Assembly (NCBI RefSeq): GCF_031202265.1
Contig: NZ_CP100604.1
Span: forward strand, 4,880,501-4,944,500
Direction of reading: 5' to 3'
Source: Bradyrhizobium sp. Ash2021
GTDB taxonomy: Bacteria > Pseudomonadota > Alphaproteobacteria > Rhizobiales > Xanthobacteraceae
Length of the DNA: 64,000 nt
This document shows, in pieces, positions 34,475 to 42,395 of this stretch. Below the pieces are notes generated by a model. The model worked only from the letters and a program-made list of their open reading frames with translations, made no database searches and was not told the origin of the DNA. The position numbers were made by a program, and so were the translations under genes. The number at the start of each line of letters is the position of its first letter. Positions within the stretch are counted from its first letter, which is position 1.

Positions 34475-34779
34475 CGCTTTGCGCTCAGCAATCCCGCCTT
34501 GGTGAGCGCGCCTTCTAAAAAATCGTTCTCCAGCGTCAGCTCCCCGATCTTGGCATGCAGCGACTTCACATCGACCGCGGGCGTGGCCGGCGTCCCGCCC
34601 CCCGATCCGAAAATATCAGAGGCGCCGCCCTCAAGCTGTGATTTCCAGGCCGTAATCTGATTGGGGTGAACGTCGAAATGCTCCGCCAGCTGGGCTATCG
34701 TCCGATCGCCCTTGATGGCGGCCAGAGCCACCTTCGCCTTGAAGGCCGGTGAGTGGTTCCGCCGGGGTCGTCTGCTCAT
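34471..34779 (-). CDS. IS3-family transposase OrfA (helix-turn-helix)
   Basis: The protein has 102 residues. MSRRPRRNHSPAFKAKVALAAIKGDRTIAQLAEHFDVHPNQITAWKSQL is the transposase_8 type HTH that binds the IS ends. A leucine-zipper-like segment (VKSLHAKIGELTLENDFLEGAL) allows pairing with OrfB. Intact. Confidence 0.95.
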   Translation of the reverse strand: MSRRPRRNHSPAFKAKVALAAIKGDRTIAQLAEHFDVHPNQITAWKSQLEGGASDIFGSGGGTPATPAVDVKSLHAKIGELTLENDFLEGALTKAGLLSAKR

Positions 34780-35261
34780 GGTCTCTCCTGTTCACGGCAA
34801 TTATCGCCGCTGTCAGGCAGAAATTCCACTTATCGTTCTGTCCAGATTTCCGCGACCGGCTCTGTATGTTCTCGTCACTTGGGATGCCAACTGCGCAAGC
34901 GAAACAACAATGCAGTGCCGCGATGCCAACAAATTCGCACGGGTACTGGTCTTGGCGTCTCATCGATGGACGCAAATGCTGGTACGAAGGCAAGCCCATG
35001 CTTTCGAAAAAGTTATTGGAGTGGCCTGTGCTAGCGCAAGCACAATCGGCTTCAAACGAAGAACCTAAAAGCGTCCTCACCGAAAAGCCGAACGATCCCT
35101 TAGACGCAAACGCGAGGGCACCCGATGACTCCGATAATTTCGAAGCACGGTGGCGCGCGATAAAGAATTAGATTTGAGCCTCGAAAGAATCGTGTCGAAG
35201 CTTCGGGATCGCGCCGCCCCAGTTGGCGAGTTCGTTTCATATTACCAGCCTTCAACAATCC

Positions 35262-35372
35262 GACCCGGCCCGGCTATCTTCCGGCCCCGCGCCAGCATAT
35301 TTTCCAGCTTTGCATTCCGACCCGCGCCACCACGGTCCCGGCCGGTCCCGACAGGCTCAGTGAGATAAAGGG
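35262..35372 (+). pseudogene. ATP-dependent DNA ligase fragment, second copy
   Basis: HIFQLCIPTRATTVPAGP followed by LSEIK resembles the first fragment (33112). The shared nucleotide stretch includes CTATCTTCCGGCC and CGCCACCACGGTCCCGGCCG. It ends at the position of the adenylated lysine. Confidence 0.5.
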
Positions 35373-35589
35373 CGGCTCGCGCTGTTGGACGCAACAGAAC
35401 ATGGGAGGGTTTGATGATCGGACTTTTGCATCCCTACTAACGCCTCCCGCTCGCTTTCGGCGCACTTCCCATTCCGATGGCGCTGGTCTGTGCGTCGGCC
35501 TATCGCCGCGCCAAATCTGCCAGCAAGTTTTTGGATCAAATTACCTTGGAGTAGATGGCCGCAGGGCTACGATTTTGCCAAGGTCCTTT

Positions 35590-35754
35590 TGAAGCGCTTG
35601 TAGCGTCGCTCAGCCGGTCGGCTGATCCGCGTTGCTGCACCGCGCCTTGCCAAGCTAAGGGACGAGGGTGCAAAGTGTTGCTGCCAAGCCCTAAGACTTG
35701 GGGGGCAATCACCCGATAGAGCCGTCGCTGACCAGCCCCCAGCGGCGGCTTTTT
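35590..35754 (+). ncRNA. Possible structured small RNA ending in a strong terminator
   Basis: Two local hairpins occur: CAGCCGGTCGGCTG and CCAAG-CCCTAAGA-CTTGG. A very strong terminator follows at 35720-35754 (AGCCGTCGCTG paired with CAGCGGCGGCT, then TTTTT). No reading frame fits this strand. The terminator is certain as a structure; the RNA itself is a suggestion. Confidence 0.3.
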
Positions 35755-35795
35755 CGTGCCCGCCGGTTCACACCGACGGGCAATCATCGCGGCAG

Positions 35796-35969
35796 CTAGA
35801 AGAAACCAAGGCTCAATCCCAGGTTCAAATCCGGGCCGTAGATCGCCATACAGAAAGAGGCGAGCAATCCAATCATGCAAAATAGCGCGATCGTCGCGAC
35901 AGAGTCGTCCTCAACGTCGCTGCGTGCTTCAGGAGCCGACCTCGTAAAAACCTTCTCAATCGCATTCAT
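35796..35969 (-). CDS. Small membrane peptide, paralog A (57 aa)
   Basis: MNAIEKVFTRSAPEARSDVEDDSVATIALFCMIGLLASFCMAIYG ends DLNLGLSLGFF. A charged cytosolic N-terminus precedes one membrane helix and a short tail. It aligns with the product of 36181-36339 (TIALFC..GLL.S and YG.DL..GFF shared), so the two are paralogs. A GC-rich hairpin lies just past the stop in both. The function is unknown. Confidence 0.6.
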   Translation of the reverse strand: MNAIEKVFTRSAPEARSDVEDDSVATIALFCMIGLLASFCMAIYGPDLNLGLSLGFF

Positions 35970-36180
35970 GGCAACCTCGTGATTCGACTAGGAGCGATGT
36001 TGATAAAGTGTCGCTTGCTTCAGGACGGTTTCGCGGAAACCAAAAATGATTTCGAAGGTGTTGCCCGGTGTGGCCGCCTGACCGAGGCAGGCGAAAGGCT
36101 CAATCTCTCACCGTGGTGGTGAGGGCGCCCCGCCGGGTTCACGCCGGAGGCCCATTTCAGTGTGTGCAAGAAAGTTGGAC

Positions 36181-36339
36181 TCAGAAGAAGCCCGGGCTCA
36201 GGTCGACGCCGTAGGTCAACATCAGCGGCAGGGACACCAACAGGCCGGCGCCACAAAACAAAGCTATCGTTTTGAGATCATCGAATTGGTCAGAGGTGGA
36301 GAGAAATACGCGCGAAAACGCTTGAGCAAGAGCAGTCAT
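36181..36339 (-). CDS. Small membrane peptide, paralog B (52 aa)
   Basis: MTALAQAFSRVFLSTSDQFDDLKTIALFCGAGLLVSLPLMLTYG ends VDLSPGFF. Same layout as the 35796-35969 product. An upstream ATG at 36363 is in frame but less likely. The pairing of an acidic N-terminal segment with a single helix is typical of small stress-related membrane peptides. No known family name. Confidence 0.6.
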   Translation of the reverse strand: MTALAQAFSRVFLSTSDQFDDLKTIALFCGAGLLVSLPLMLTYGVDLSPGFF

Positions 36340-36573
36340 TTGTGATTCCCAAAAGCTCGACATGAGGGTGAGGCCGGCTTTGGAGTTCTTAGCTGAGTCG
36401 GCGCGTGGGCTGTGTGATCAAGTTCACAGGTTTTGGCATCATCCGGAAGAGGATGAGGTGAGGCCGCCGCCCGCCGGTTGACGCTGGCTGGCCCTTTCTT
36501 TCGCCGAATTTCTGTCACCGTCCTTTTATCCTTTTGTGTCTACTTGTTTCTTACGAATCGATGGAGGATCGAC

Positions 36574-36774
36574 GTGGCGATAGGTACCGTGAAGTGGTTT
36601 AACTCGACCAAGGGCTATGGTTTCATTCAACCGGAGGGCGGCGGCAAGGACGTGTTCGTCCATATCTCGGCAGTTGAGAAAGCCGGTTTCAGTTCGCTCG
36701 CTGAGGGCGCCAAGGTCAGCTACGAGATCGTCTCCGACCGCGGCAAAGAGTCGGCCGGGAATTTGAGGCTTTAG
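36574..36774 (+). CDS. Cold-shock domain protein (CspA family)
   Basis: The GTG at 36574 with GGAGG eight bases upstream gives 66 residues: [65 protein letters not shown]. Both RNA-binding motifs RNP1 (KGYGFI) and RNP2 (VFVHI) are intact. The single OB fold binds single-stranded RNA and melts structure. The ~80-bp leader upstream could hold the usual cold-responsive 5' UTR. The frame upstream of the GTG has signal-like sequence but does not belong to the protein. It is convergent with a zinc-ribbon peptide, overlapping by 4 bp. Confidence 0.93.
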   Translation: MAIGTVKWFNSTKGYGFIQPEGGGKDVFVHISAVEKAGFSSLAEGAKVSYEIVSDRGKESAGNLRL

Positions 36775-36962
36775 GCCAGCCCCTTCGTCGGGGCGCCTCG
36801 GTTGATGGCCTCGGCCTTTGTCAGTCGACCTTTGCCATGACACTTTTCACAGCGTGGCGGATAAATTCGGCGCCCTGGCGTTGGCTGTTTGACCGGTTGA
36901 ACGCCGGTGCCACCACAGGCTGGACATCTCTCCTCAAGCAGGACTGACTTTATTCTTTTCAT
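36771..36962 (-). CDS. Small DnaJ-type zinc-ribbon protein (63 aa)
   Basis: Two CxxCxGxG-type motifs, CPACGGTG near residue 13 and CEKCHGKGR near residue 38, are spaced as in one zinc module of the DnaJ cysteine-rich domain. It begins [12 protein letters not shown]. The protein probably binds one zinc ion. Stand-alone versions are common in Bradyrhizobium with unknown role. The 3' end overlaps the cold-shock gene end. Confidence 0.75.
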   Translation of the reverse strand: MKRIKSVLLEERCPACGGTGVQPVKQPTPGRRIYPPRCEKCHGKGRLTKAEAINRGAPTKGLA

Positions 36963-37360
36963 CGTTTAGACGACTCCGGCGACGGCTACATCATGTTGGA
37001 TATGATCAGTAATTGCCGGTTTCGAGACTTATGCAATCAGTCGTGCAAAGTAACCTTGAGCGGTTAGGTTACCCTCCGATCGTGATTTTGCGCGGGGTGC
37101 ACCCTGAACGTTCGCTGAATTCAGTAACTGCGCGCCCGCGCCTGACCGGCTTCCTGCCGGCTCAACGTGACCCGCAATCGTTCTCAAAGGTAAGATATCC
37201 CGCCATAGCCGCTCTCAAGATCGTGAGGTGGTTTCGTCCTGCCGGTTCCGACGAAATCGTATTCCAGTATCATGAAGCCATTTCCGGCGGGAGGTGACGT
37301 CGGCCAGATACGATCCCAGCTCACCATGGAGGCCGTCTGATCAAACAACGAGGTTCGATC

Positions 37361-37444
37361 ATGATCCTCCTCCTCAATGCAATTTACCGCGCATTCCTCA
37401 GAGCCTCTCTTTCGGGCATGCCGAGGCCAGGAGCACCGCGATGA
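37361..37444 (+). CDS. Tiny ORF (27 aa), coupled to the next
   Basis: MILLLNAIYRAFLRASLSG... has AACGAGG upstream and its stop overlaps the next ATG (ATGA). Tight coupling of such short frames suggests translation, but the peptide may only be a leader. Confidence 0.35.
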   Translation: MILLLNAIYRAFLRASLSGMPRPGAPR

Positions 37445-37527
37445 TCGAGGCAATCACAGGCCTGCTTGTCTTTCTCAGCATCAGCCTGTTCGTTGCCCAC
37501 GCATTCGACGCCTATCACTCCCGATAA
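37441..37527 (+). CDS. Tiny membrane peptide (28 aa)
   Basis: MIEAITGLLVFLSISLFVAHAFDAYHSR is a single hydrophobic helix with a short polar tail. It lies between two other tiny frames ending at a strong terminator. Confidence 0.45.
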   Translation: MIEAITGLLVFLSISLFVAHAFDAYHSR

Positions 37528-37530
37528 CAA

Positions 37531-37644
37531 ATGCGCGATTACACATTCAAAGAGAAGGCCAAGATAACTGCTGGAGCCCTGACGTCTCTCGTCATTGTGG
37601 GCTGGCTTGTAGTAATCGCAATCGCTTTTATGTCTGTCAGATGA
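37531..37644 (+). CDS. Small membrane peptide (37 aa)
   Basis: MRDYTFKEKAKITAGALTSL... continues into one membrane helix (VIVGWLVVIAIAFMSV). The charged start and single helix are typical. The stop is directly followed by the terminator at 37645. It starts three bases past the previous stop, so the three form one small unit. I recall similar peptides in Bradyrhizobium. Confidence 0.55.
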   Translation: MRDYTFKEKAKITAGALTSLVIVGWLVVIAIAFMSVR

Positions 37645-37673
37645 AGAGGCCGCCAACTGGGGCGGCCTCTTTG
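37645..37673 (+). terminator. Strong rho-independent terminator
   Basis: AGAGGCCGCC and GGCGGCCTCT pair perfectly around AACTGG, followed by TTTG. Confidence 0.8.
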
Positions 37674-37747
37674 TCAGGGCCTGAGTCTCTTGGCGTGCGT
37701 GGCCAGCCGCTGCCGGTTGCGCTTCCGGTGGCATCGGCGCCGGCGCT

Positions 37748-37981
37748 TCATGCCGGTCCCACTTGGTCCCGAGCAATTCGCCCTTTCCCGGTAATCAGCC
37801 ATGCGATGCTGACGGAATATTTCTCGGCAAATTGTACGAGCTCGAAATGCTTCGTCGTCATCGCGCGCTTGATGTCCTCGGTCGATAGGTCGCGCGCAGC
37901 CGCGAAGTACATCGCGAAGTCGGCGGCTAGGTTTTCAACGGCAAGGAACTCATATGGTTTGCCAGCTAGCGGCCGGGACAA
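37748..37981 (-). CDS. Hypothetical protein, XRE/CI-like fragment (77 aa)
   Basis: MSRPLAGKPYEFLAVENLAADFAMYFAAARDLSTEDIKRAMTTKHFELVQFAEKYSVSIAWLITGKGRI... The segment FAEKYSVSIAWLITGKG resembles the end of XRE/phage-repressor HTH domains (V-S-x-x-W-L-x-x-G-x-G). The recognition helix upstream is not obvious. It may be a small regulator or a remnant. The start is uncertain because the frame opens in low-information sequence. Confidence 0.45.
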   Translation of the reverse strand: MSRPLAGKPYEFLAVENLAADFAMYFAAARDLSTEDIKRAMTTKHFELVQFAEKYSVSIAWLITGKGRIARDQVGPA

Positions 37982-38705
37982 GGAGACAGACAGGGACGCA
38001 CCCCTTTAGGGGTGTCATGGAAGGAGGCAAAAGCAGCATTCAATCGCCGGCGTGCGAAGTACGGCTTTTAGCCGCGTTCGCACCGCGGCGCGATGGTGCA
38101 GGCTCCGAGGCTCGTCAGAAGCCGCCAATTGCGCGCGAAAACGGTTCCGCCGTGGCTTTCGACCGTAGCTTTCACGGCTGCTCTAGGAAGGTGGTCTGAA
38201 AATGCGAGCGTTTCCAGAGCGCTCAATGCGAGGGTAGGGAGGATGGACGTTCCGCCGTGGCGAAAAGGCTTTCTACTATCTTGAAGCCGGAGCCGGAGGG
38301 CTCGCGTCCACTGCGTCATCGAGTTGAGCGGCAAGCTCTCGCGGAACATCGTCAGCGAAACTGACCCAGGTAATGGCGTCGCTACGGTGATTGCAGCGCA
38401 CCGGCGTTACCAGCCGTCTGACATGTGTGAGTAGAGCCCGCCGCAGTTGGCGGCCTCTTTCTCTTGCCGATGCGGATTCCATGTCGCCTGTTGGCACGAA
38501 GCGGACCTTCCGACCGCGCCGACGAACGTCGGCTTTCGGGGGCAAACCGGACTTGGGGCTCGCGTCAGCCGATGTCGCAGTTTGACCCAGACCGGACATT
38601 GGGGTGACCAGTTGCGAGGCCGGCTGTGTACCATTTCTCCCGCCGTCCGCTCGCAAAAGTGCTAGGCTTCAAACACTGGAACAGGCGCATTCTCGGGGGG
38701 CACAC
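37982..38705. other. Gene-free stretch with one terminator-like hairpin and one dispersed repeat
   Basis: The frames here lack recognisable domains and start signals. A hairpin CCGCC-GCAGTT-GGCGG followed by CCTCTTTCTCTT lies at 38438-38463. Copy 4 of the dispersed repeat is at 38481-38605. Confidence 0.5.
38481..38605 (+). repeat. Dispersed intergenic repeat, copy 4 (diverged)
   Basis: GTTGGCACGAAGCGGACC at the start and TTTGACCCAGACCGGACAT at the end match the family. The middle (GTCGGCTTTCGGGGGCAAACCGG) is diverged. Confidence 0.6.
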
Positions 38706-39689
38706 ATGCAACGGCGCGAGTTCATATCAGTCGTCAGCGGCGCTGTAGCCAGCATGTTCTGCACTCCCGTGCAATCGGCGGGCAAAATTCAGCGTATCGG
38801 ACTTTTGGACTTCACCGCTCGTGAGCCTAACCGCCAGCGGTTATGGGACGCGTTCCGGCAGCGAATGCGCGAGATCGGTTACCCCGAAGGCGAGACGGTC
38901 GTTTTCGAGCCGCGATGGGCCGAGAGCAAGGCCGACCGCGTCGATGCTCTCGCGGCGGAGCTGGTCAATTTGCCGGTCGATGTCCTCGTGGTCGCGAGCA
39001 CATACGCGACACAGGCCGCCAAGCGCGCCAGCGGTACGATACCAATCGTCATGACGGGCTCCGCCGATCCGGTGGGCCAAGGTATTGTTGCCAGCCTGGG
39101 CCGGCCGGGCGGGAATATCACGGGGCTCACGGTAATCAATTCGGATTTGAGCGCCAAGCAACTGGAACTCCTGCGACAGGCTATTCCGCAGGCAACGCAC
39201 ATCGCCATGGTTTGGGATGCGGGATTCGAGGGTGCCAAAATCGCTGCGCGAAATGCTCAGAGCGCCGCCGAGGCGCTCGGCATATCGCTGCAATCCCTCC
39301 CAGTGCGGAGCGCCGATGAGTTCGATGGTGCCTTTGCGTCGCTGGTCCGCGACGGGGCTGCGGCAGTCGTCGTCGGCGGCAGCGCCCTTTTCTACGCCGA
39401 GGGCAAACGGCTTGTCGATCTGGCGGTGAAGCACGGACTACCCGCAGTGTTCAACGAAAGATCGTATGCCGAGGCCGGCGGCTTTATGTCCTACGGAAGC
39501 GATTTTGCTGAAAACTACCGCCGCGCCGCGGAATACGTGGATAAAATTCTCAAGGGCGCCAAGCCCGCTGATTTGCCAATTGAGCAGCCCACCAAGTTCG
39601 AGCTGGTGATAAACCTAGCCACCGCGAAGGTGCTTGGAATTACGATCCCTCCAAATCTGCTGGTGCAGGCGGAAGAGGTGATCGAATAA
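38706..39689 (+). CDS. ABC-type substrate-binding protein, PF04392 type (orphan), paralog 1
   Basis: I start this at MQRREFISVVSGAVASMFC, a Tat-like R-R-E-F export signal (327 residues). The mature protein shows IQRIGLLDFTAREPNRQR, GYPEGETVVFEPRWAESKADRVDALAAEL, GQGIVASLGRPGGNITGLTVINSDLSAKQLELL and the C-terminal NLLVQAEEVIE, which mark the ABC_sub_bind (TrpX/YtrF-like) family. No permease or ATPase is nearby. It is one of three diverged paralogs within 5 kb, each followed by the same dispersed repeat. Ligand unknown. Confidence 0.88.
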   Translation: MQRREFISVVSGAVASMFCTPVQSAGKIQRIGLLDFTAREPNRQRLWDAFRQRMREIGYPEGETVVFEPRWAESKADRVDALAAELVNLPVDVLVVASTYATQAAKRASGTIPIVMTGSADPVGQGIVASLGRPGGNITGLTVINSDLSAKQLELLRQAIPQATHIAMVWDAGFEGAKIAARNAQSAAEALGISLQSLPVRSADEFDGAFASLVRDGAAAVVVGGSALFYAEGKRLVDLAVKHGLPAVFNERSYAEAGGFMSYGSDFAENYRRAAEYVDKILKGAKPADLPIEQPTKFELVINLATAKVLGITIPPNLLVQAEEVIE

Positions 39690-39699
39690 GCCAAACAAC

Positions 39700-39825
39700 T
39701 TCCGCTTCTGGCACTTTTCAGACATGCCGGTCGCCTGGGGGATGTCCGTTCTCGGGGTTGAAGCGGAAGTGATCAGCGCCAGCGGCGACTTCCGAAATTG
39801 ACCCAAACCGGGCGTGGCACGCGGC
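39700..39825 (+). repeat. Dispersed intergenic repeat, copy 5
   Basis: CTTCCGCTTCTGGCACTTTT, GATGTCCGTTCTCGGGGTTG, AAGCGGAAGTGATCAG, CGACTTCCGAAATTGACCC and AAACCGGGCGTG occur in order. It starts 10 bp past the stop of paralog 1. Confidence 0.75.
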
Positions 39826-39951
39826 CCGCCGCATCCAGATGATCCGGCCATGGTTAAGGCGAGTGGACGCCTTGAGCCGAAGCTCGATAAACTCAGCGAA
39901 CCCAGATAGGTATCTGCCAAGGCCAATTGCAAAAGCAACGGAAACACGCAC

Positions 39952-40803
39952 ATGCAAGACCTTACCGGACGGACAGCCTTCGTCACCGGAGCAGCATCAG
40001 GCATCGGATTAGGGATCGCCACGGCGCTGTCGCACGCCGGGGTGAATGTCATGTTATGCGACATCGAGGAAGAGGCGTTAGCAACGGCTGTAGCGAAATT
40101 GAAACTTACCAACGCCGACGTTGACGGCGTGAGAGCGGATGTATCGCTTAAAGCAGACCTCCAAGCCGCAGCGGATGCCACCGTGTCGCGCTACGGAAAA
40201 GTCCATATTCTGGTCAACAATGCGGGGGTCGCCGGCGGCCGGGGTTATGGTCATTGGACAGATGCGGGTTGGAATTGGGTTCTCGACGTCAATCTGATGT
40301 CGGTGATTTGGGGCATCGAGATTTTCGGTCCGCTGATCGAGGCGCACGGCGAAGGAGGGCAAGTTGTTTCCACGGCGTCCGTCTTCGGGCTGATCGCTGG
40401 AGGAAGTCCGCAGTATGATGTGACCAAATATGGAGTGGTGGCTCTGTCCGAAGGACTGCGTAAGGCGCTCGCGCCGCGGAAAATCGGGGTATCCGTCCTG
40501 TGTCCGGGCGTTGTCCGCACTCAGATCTTTAATTTTCGTCGCAACGTGCCGCAGCGGATCGTCGAGAAGATCGGCAGTCCGCCGACGGAAGGACCGATCG
40601 CCGATATTATCAAGGCACTCGAGGAGCGGATCAACAAATTTGGCATCGATCCGCTCTATGTCGGCGAACTGGTTCGCGAGGCAATCGAAAATGACTGGCC
40701 CTACATCTTCACCGACACCGAGCACGAAGCCACGATCGACAGGCGCTTCGCCGCGATCAAGCAGGGCTTCGACCGCATCCGCGGAAGGACGCCGCGGCGC
40801 TAG
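39952..40803 (+). CDS. Short-chain dehydrogenase/reductase
   Basis: The protein has 283 residues. Classical SDR motifs: nucleotide-binding TGAASGIGLGIA, D-I-E after strand 2 (LCDIEEEAL, acidic, so NAD(H) is likely), NNAGVAGG, catalytic Ser in VSTASVFG, and Y-x-x-x-K as YDVTKYG, followed by LCPGVVRTQIF. All catalytic residues are intact. The C-terminal extension (GIDPLYVGELVREAIENDWPYIFTDTEHEATIDRRFAAIK) is typical of a subgroup often annotated as SDR of unknown substrate. It stands alone between two substrate-binding-protein genes. Confidence 0.9.
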   Translation: MQDLTGRTAFVTGAASGIGLGIATALSHAGVNVMLCDIEEEALATAVAKLKLTNADVDGVRADVSLKADLQAAADATVSRYGKVHILVNNAGVAGGRGYGHWTDAGWNWVLDVNLMSVIWGIEIFGPLIEAHGEGGQVVSTASVFGLIAGGSPQYDVTKYGVVALSEGLRKALAPRKIGVSVLCPGVVRTQIFNFRRNVPQRIVEKIGSPPTEGPIADIIKALEERINKFGIDPLYVGELVREAIENDWPYIFTDTEHEATIDRRFAAIKQGFDRIRGRTPRR

Positions 40804-40825
40804 CTTATCGCAGTCTGCTCACGGC

Positions 40826-40940
40826 CGCTTTTGGCACTTTTCGGACATGCCGAGCGCTCCGCGAATGTCCGCTGTTGGGGGCGGAGCGGAAGTGCCAAAG
40901 GCGCGGGTGGAAGTCAGCTTTTGACCCAAACCGGACGTGC
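40826..40940 (+). repeat. Dispersed intergenic repeat, copy 6
   Basis: TTTTGGCACTTTTCGGACATG, AATGTCCGCTGTTGGGGG, GAGCGGAAGTGCCAAAGG and TTTTGACCCAAACCGGACGTG appear in order, 23 bp past the SDR stop. Confidence 0.75.
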
Positions 40941-41021
40941 GCCGTTGAAGATATTGAAATTCCCCTGTCTCGATTTCCCGCGAAGTGTTAGCTGTGGATA
41001 AGGGTTAGGGAGCTGAATCGG

Positions 41022-42008
41022 ATGAATCGGCGAGAGTTCATAGCAGCCATCGGCACTGCGGCTCTTGCTCGGCCAAGTGGCGCCAGCGCGCAAGCACCTG
41101 GGAAAATTCCTAGAATAGGCGTGCTTTGGCATGCGGCAAGCGCCGAAGCGGAAGGAAGCTACTTCACATCTCTAACTCAGGGCTTCAAAGACCTTGGTTA
41201 TGTGGAAGGGCGGACAATTCTGTTCGAGCATCGATACGCTGACGAGGAATACGACCGGTTCCGGGCGCTCGCCCAGGAGCTTGTCGCACTGAAAGTCGAT
41301 GTCGTCATGGCGTCCATTCTCCCCGCCGCGCGTGCTGCCGAACAGGCGACGCAAACGATTCCGGTTGTCTTCGTGATCATATCTGATCCAGTCCGCAGCG
41401 GGCTCGCTGAAAGCTTGGCGCACCCGGGCCGCAATCTAACGGGCATGTCGAATGTTTCGGAGGATCTCACTGCCAAAAGAGTTCAGATTTTCAAAGACGC
41501 CGTGCCAAACCTCAAACGGATGGGTCTGATTGTGCATCCGGGAGGGCAGAGCCCGCAATGGGTTTTCGACGAGTACGTTGCCGCCGCGGCAGGTCTCGGG
41601 ATTGACACCATAGTGCTTGAAGTCGGCAGTCCCGCCGATATCGATGCTGCCATGGACAGGGCAAGGAATCAACGCCTCGACGCCGTCGCGACAGCCCCCG
41701 ATTCAATGATCTTCAACTTACGACAACAACTCGCCGTCCTGGCGCTTGAGTATCGAATACCGATGATGGGCGCCAATCTGGACGCGGCCACGGCGGGGGC
41801 GCTCTTGGCTTATGGGCCGAACCATGCCGATATTTTTCGGCGCTCCGCGGCCGTGGTAGACAAAATTCTAAAGGGCGAGAAGCCCGGCGACATCCCGGTC
41901 CAACGACCCGTGACCTTTAATCTGCGGCTTAATCTTAAGACTGCGAGAAAACTCGGCCTCGATATCTCGCCCTTTTTCATTGCCCGCGCCGACGAGGTAA
42001 TTGAATAG
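41022..42008 (+). CDS. ABC-type substrate-binding protein, PF04392 type (orphan), paralog 2
   Basis: The protein has 328 residues starting MNRREFIAAIGTAALARPSGASAQ, a twin-Arg-like signal. Family landmarks: IPRIGVLWHAASAEAEGSYFTSL, GYVEGRTILFEHRYADEEYDRFRALAQELV, GLAESLAHPGRNLTGMSNVSEDLTAKRVQIF and the terminal FFIARADEVIE. The sequence is well diverged from paralogs 1 and 3, so they are not a recent tandem duplication. A dispersed repeat precedes and follows it. Confidence 0.88.
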   Translation: MNRREFIAAIGTAALARPSGASAQAPGKIPRIGVLWHAASAEAEGSYFTSLTQGFKDLGYVEGRTILFEHRYADEEYDRFRALAQELVALKVDVVMASILPAARAAEQATQTIPVVFVIISDPVRSGLAESLAHPGRNLTGMSNVSEDLTAKRVQIFKDAVPNLKRMGLIVHPGGQSPQWVFDEYVAAAAGLGIDTIVLEVGSPADIDAAMDRARNQRLDAVATAPDSMIFNLRQQLAVLALEYRIPMMGANLDAATAGALLAYGPNHADIFRRSAAVVDKILKGEKPGDIPVQRPVTFNLRLNLKTARKLGLDISPFFIARADEVIE

Positions 42009-42011
42009 TGC

Positions 42012-42125
42012 CCGGCACTTCCGCTGCTGGCACTTTTCGGACGTGCCTACCGCGCTCCCGAATGTCCGGTGTTGGGGGTAAAGCATAAGTGCCAGAGGCG
42101 TGGGTCGAGGTCGGTTTTTGACCTA
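42012..42125 (+). repeat. Dispersed intergenic repeat, copy 7
   Basis: CACTTCCGCTGCTGGCACTTTT, AATGTCCGGTGTTGGGGGTA, AAGCATAAGTGCCAGAGG and TTTTTGACCTAGGCTG appear in order, directly after the stop of paralog 2. Confidence 0.75.
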
Positions 42126-42395
42126 GGCTGTATGAAAACTCAAACGCTGAACTTGCGCGTAGAATTTTCATCTCGATTTCGTCGTTGCGGAAACCAATCG
42201 CATTGGTAGGTGCTGGCAGAAGGCGATTGAAAAAGCAATTCTGAGCGTCATTGGCTCAAACGCGTTTTCACACAGCCTGGACCCAAACGGTCATCGCTCT
42301 CGAAATATACCTGCTTTGACCGGCCCCGACGTCTTCCAAACGCCGAGTTCGGACAGCTACACTGCCTTGCCACACCCTGATACTTGGGAACGGGC

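Larger units (their letters stand above)
33586..34863 (-). mobile_element. IS3-family element, complete, 3-bp target duplication
   Basis: The ends are imperfect inverted repeats (TGAGCTGGCCCCGG at left; the right end read inward is AGAGCCGGTCGCGG), both leading to CGATAAGTGGA. The direct repeat GTA lies at 33583-33585 and 34864-34866. It carries orfA and orfB. A truncated copy with the same left end is at 50999-51442. Confidence 0.85.
33540..35171 (+). pseudogene. Exported small protein gene split by an IS3 element
   Basis: Joining 33540-33585 to 34867-35171 (removing the IS and one copy of GTA) restores a 116-residue frame. It has a signal peptide (MTKQIPSIALAACIGMFSS...) followed by QQCSAAMPTNSHGYWSWRLIDGRKCWYEGKPMLSKKLLEWP, with two Cys that could pair, and a charged C-terminus ending WRAIKN. 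I recall intact homologs (CWYEGKPMLSK...) as secreted Bradyrhizobium proteins of unknown function. The insertion is 15 codons in, so the gene is inactive unless excised. Confidence 0.8.

Noticed and set aside
37013..37297. 94-codon plus-strand frame
   Set aside because: No start signal or domain, and the composition shifts along its length. Treated as non-coding.
38068..38349. 93-codon minus-strand frame
   Set aside because: No ribosome site, low-information composition and no homolog that I can recognise. More likely non-coding.
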